From the NCBI GenBank assembly GCA_903928755.1, contig CAIYSH010000005.1, forward strand, positions 1-19,975: a stretch of 19,975 nucleotides of DNA. Direction: 5' to 3'. This document shows positions 19,842 to 19,975 of the stretch, in pieces. This stretch comes from an uncultured Alphaproteobacteria bacterium (lineage in GTDB: Bacteria > Pseudomonadota > Alphaproteobacteria > Caulobacterales > Caulobacteraceae). Each line of letters starts with the position of its first letter. The stretch's first letter is position 1. The translations under genes and the position numbers were made by a program. The notes beneath the pieces are model-generated. The model had not been told where the DNA came from, did no database searches, and was given only the letters and a program-made list of their open reading frames with translations.

Positions 19842-19975
19842 GCATCATGCGACCTTGTTGCACACTTAGTGGGGATATTGCTAGTGCTTTGTTATTCGTA
19901 GATAAATACCCGAAATGGGCATAGTCGTCTTACGGCTTAAGGTTGGGCAATCCTGCACGCTCAGCCTTTCGGTGA
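19842..19975. other. Non-coding upstream region of the XRE gene
   Basis: A 134-bp stretch without a convincing gene and visibly richer in A/T than its surroundings. It holds the inverted repeat CACT-T-AGTG (19863-19871), a further AGTG at 19883-19886, and CCC-GAAAT-GGG (19910-19920). On the plus strand TTGCAC (19858-19863) and GCTAGTGC (19880-19887, 6 of 8 to GCTANAWC) form a weak promoter pointing out of the window. Probably a divergent regulatory region. Confidence 0.4.

Overview
The window looks like chromosomal DNA from a free-living, aerobic alphaproteobacterium of the Caulobacterales type (Caulobacter/Phenylobacterium relatives). The evidence is high-GC coding sequence, a tRNA-His with the A73 discriminator found in a large alphaproteobacterial clade, a tRNA promoter close to the Caulobacter housekeeping consensus (TTGAC / GCTANAWC), a TonB protein, and many lipid or aromatic catabolism genes. 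No mobile element, CRISPR array, phage gene or integrase was seen. The genus is an inference.

Layout. Positions 1-740: 3' part of a TonB-type energy transducer and a strong intrinsic terminator. 771-2185: a promoter, tRNA-His(GTG), then an exported alpha/beta hydrolase overlapping a small zinc-ribbon protein. 2237-3691: a carotenoid-oxygenase-family dioxygenase. 3694-7363 (minus strand, transcribed right to left): a secreted parallel beta-helix protein, translationally coupled to a diheme cytochrome c of the SO2930 type, then a SnoaL/NTF2-like protein and a DUF1295 membrane reductase-like protein. 7458-8864: a MatB-like acyl-CoA synthetase, tail to tail with a minus-strand acyl-CoA dehydrogenase (8861-10069). 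10161-11102: an ornithine cyclodeaminase/mu-crystallin family protein. 11086-14851 (minus): glcD-glcE-glcF, glycolate oxidase. 14957-16475: an SDR and a dienelactone-hydrolase-family protein. 16511-17065 (minus): a GNAT acetyltransferase. 17184-18440 (minus): a CYP153-type alkane hydroxylase P450. 18590-19393: a TrmH/SpoU RNA methyltransferase. 19401-19811 (minus): an XRE-type regulator.

How the genes fit together. Several products suit oxidation of alkanes and fatty acids: CYP153 for terminal hydroxylation, an acyl-CoA ligase, an acyl-CoA dehydrogenase and an SDR. GlcDEF feeds glycolate electrons to the respiratory chain. These genes are not one operon. They are short transcription units packed tail to tail with gaps of a few bases or overlaps of 4-17 bp. 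The least understood unit is the beta-helix/diheme cytochrome pair, a conserved pair of unknown function. The most structured non-coding stretch is the 149-bp divergent region between CYP153 and the RNA methyltransferase. It holds several inverted repeats, one of which could hide the CYP153 ribosome binding site. No stretch longer than 300 bases lacks a gene.
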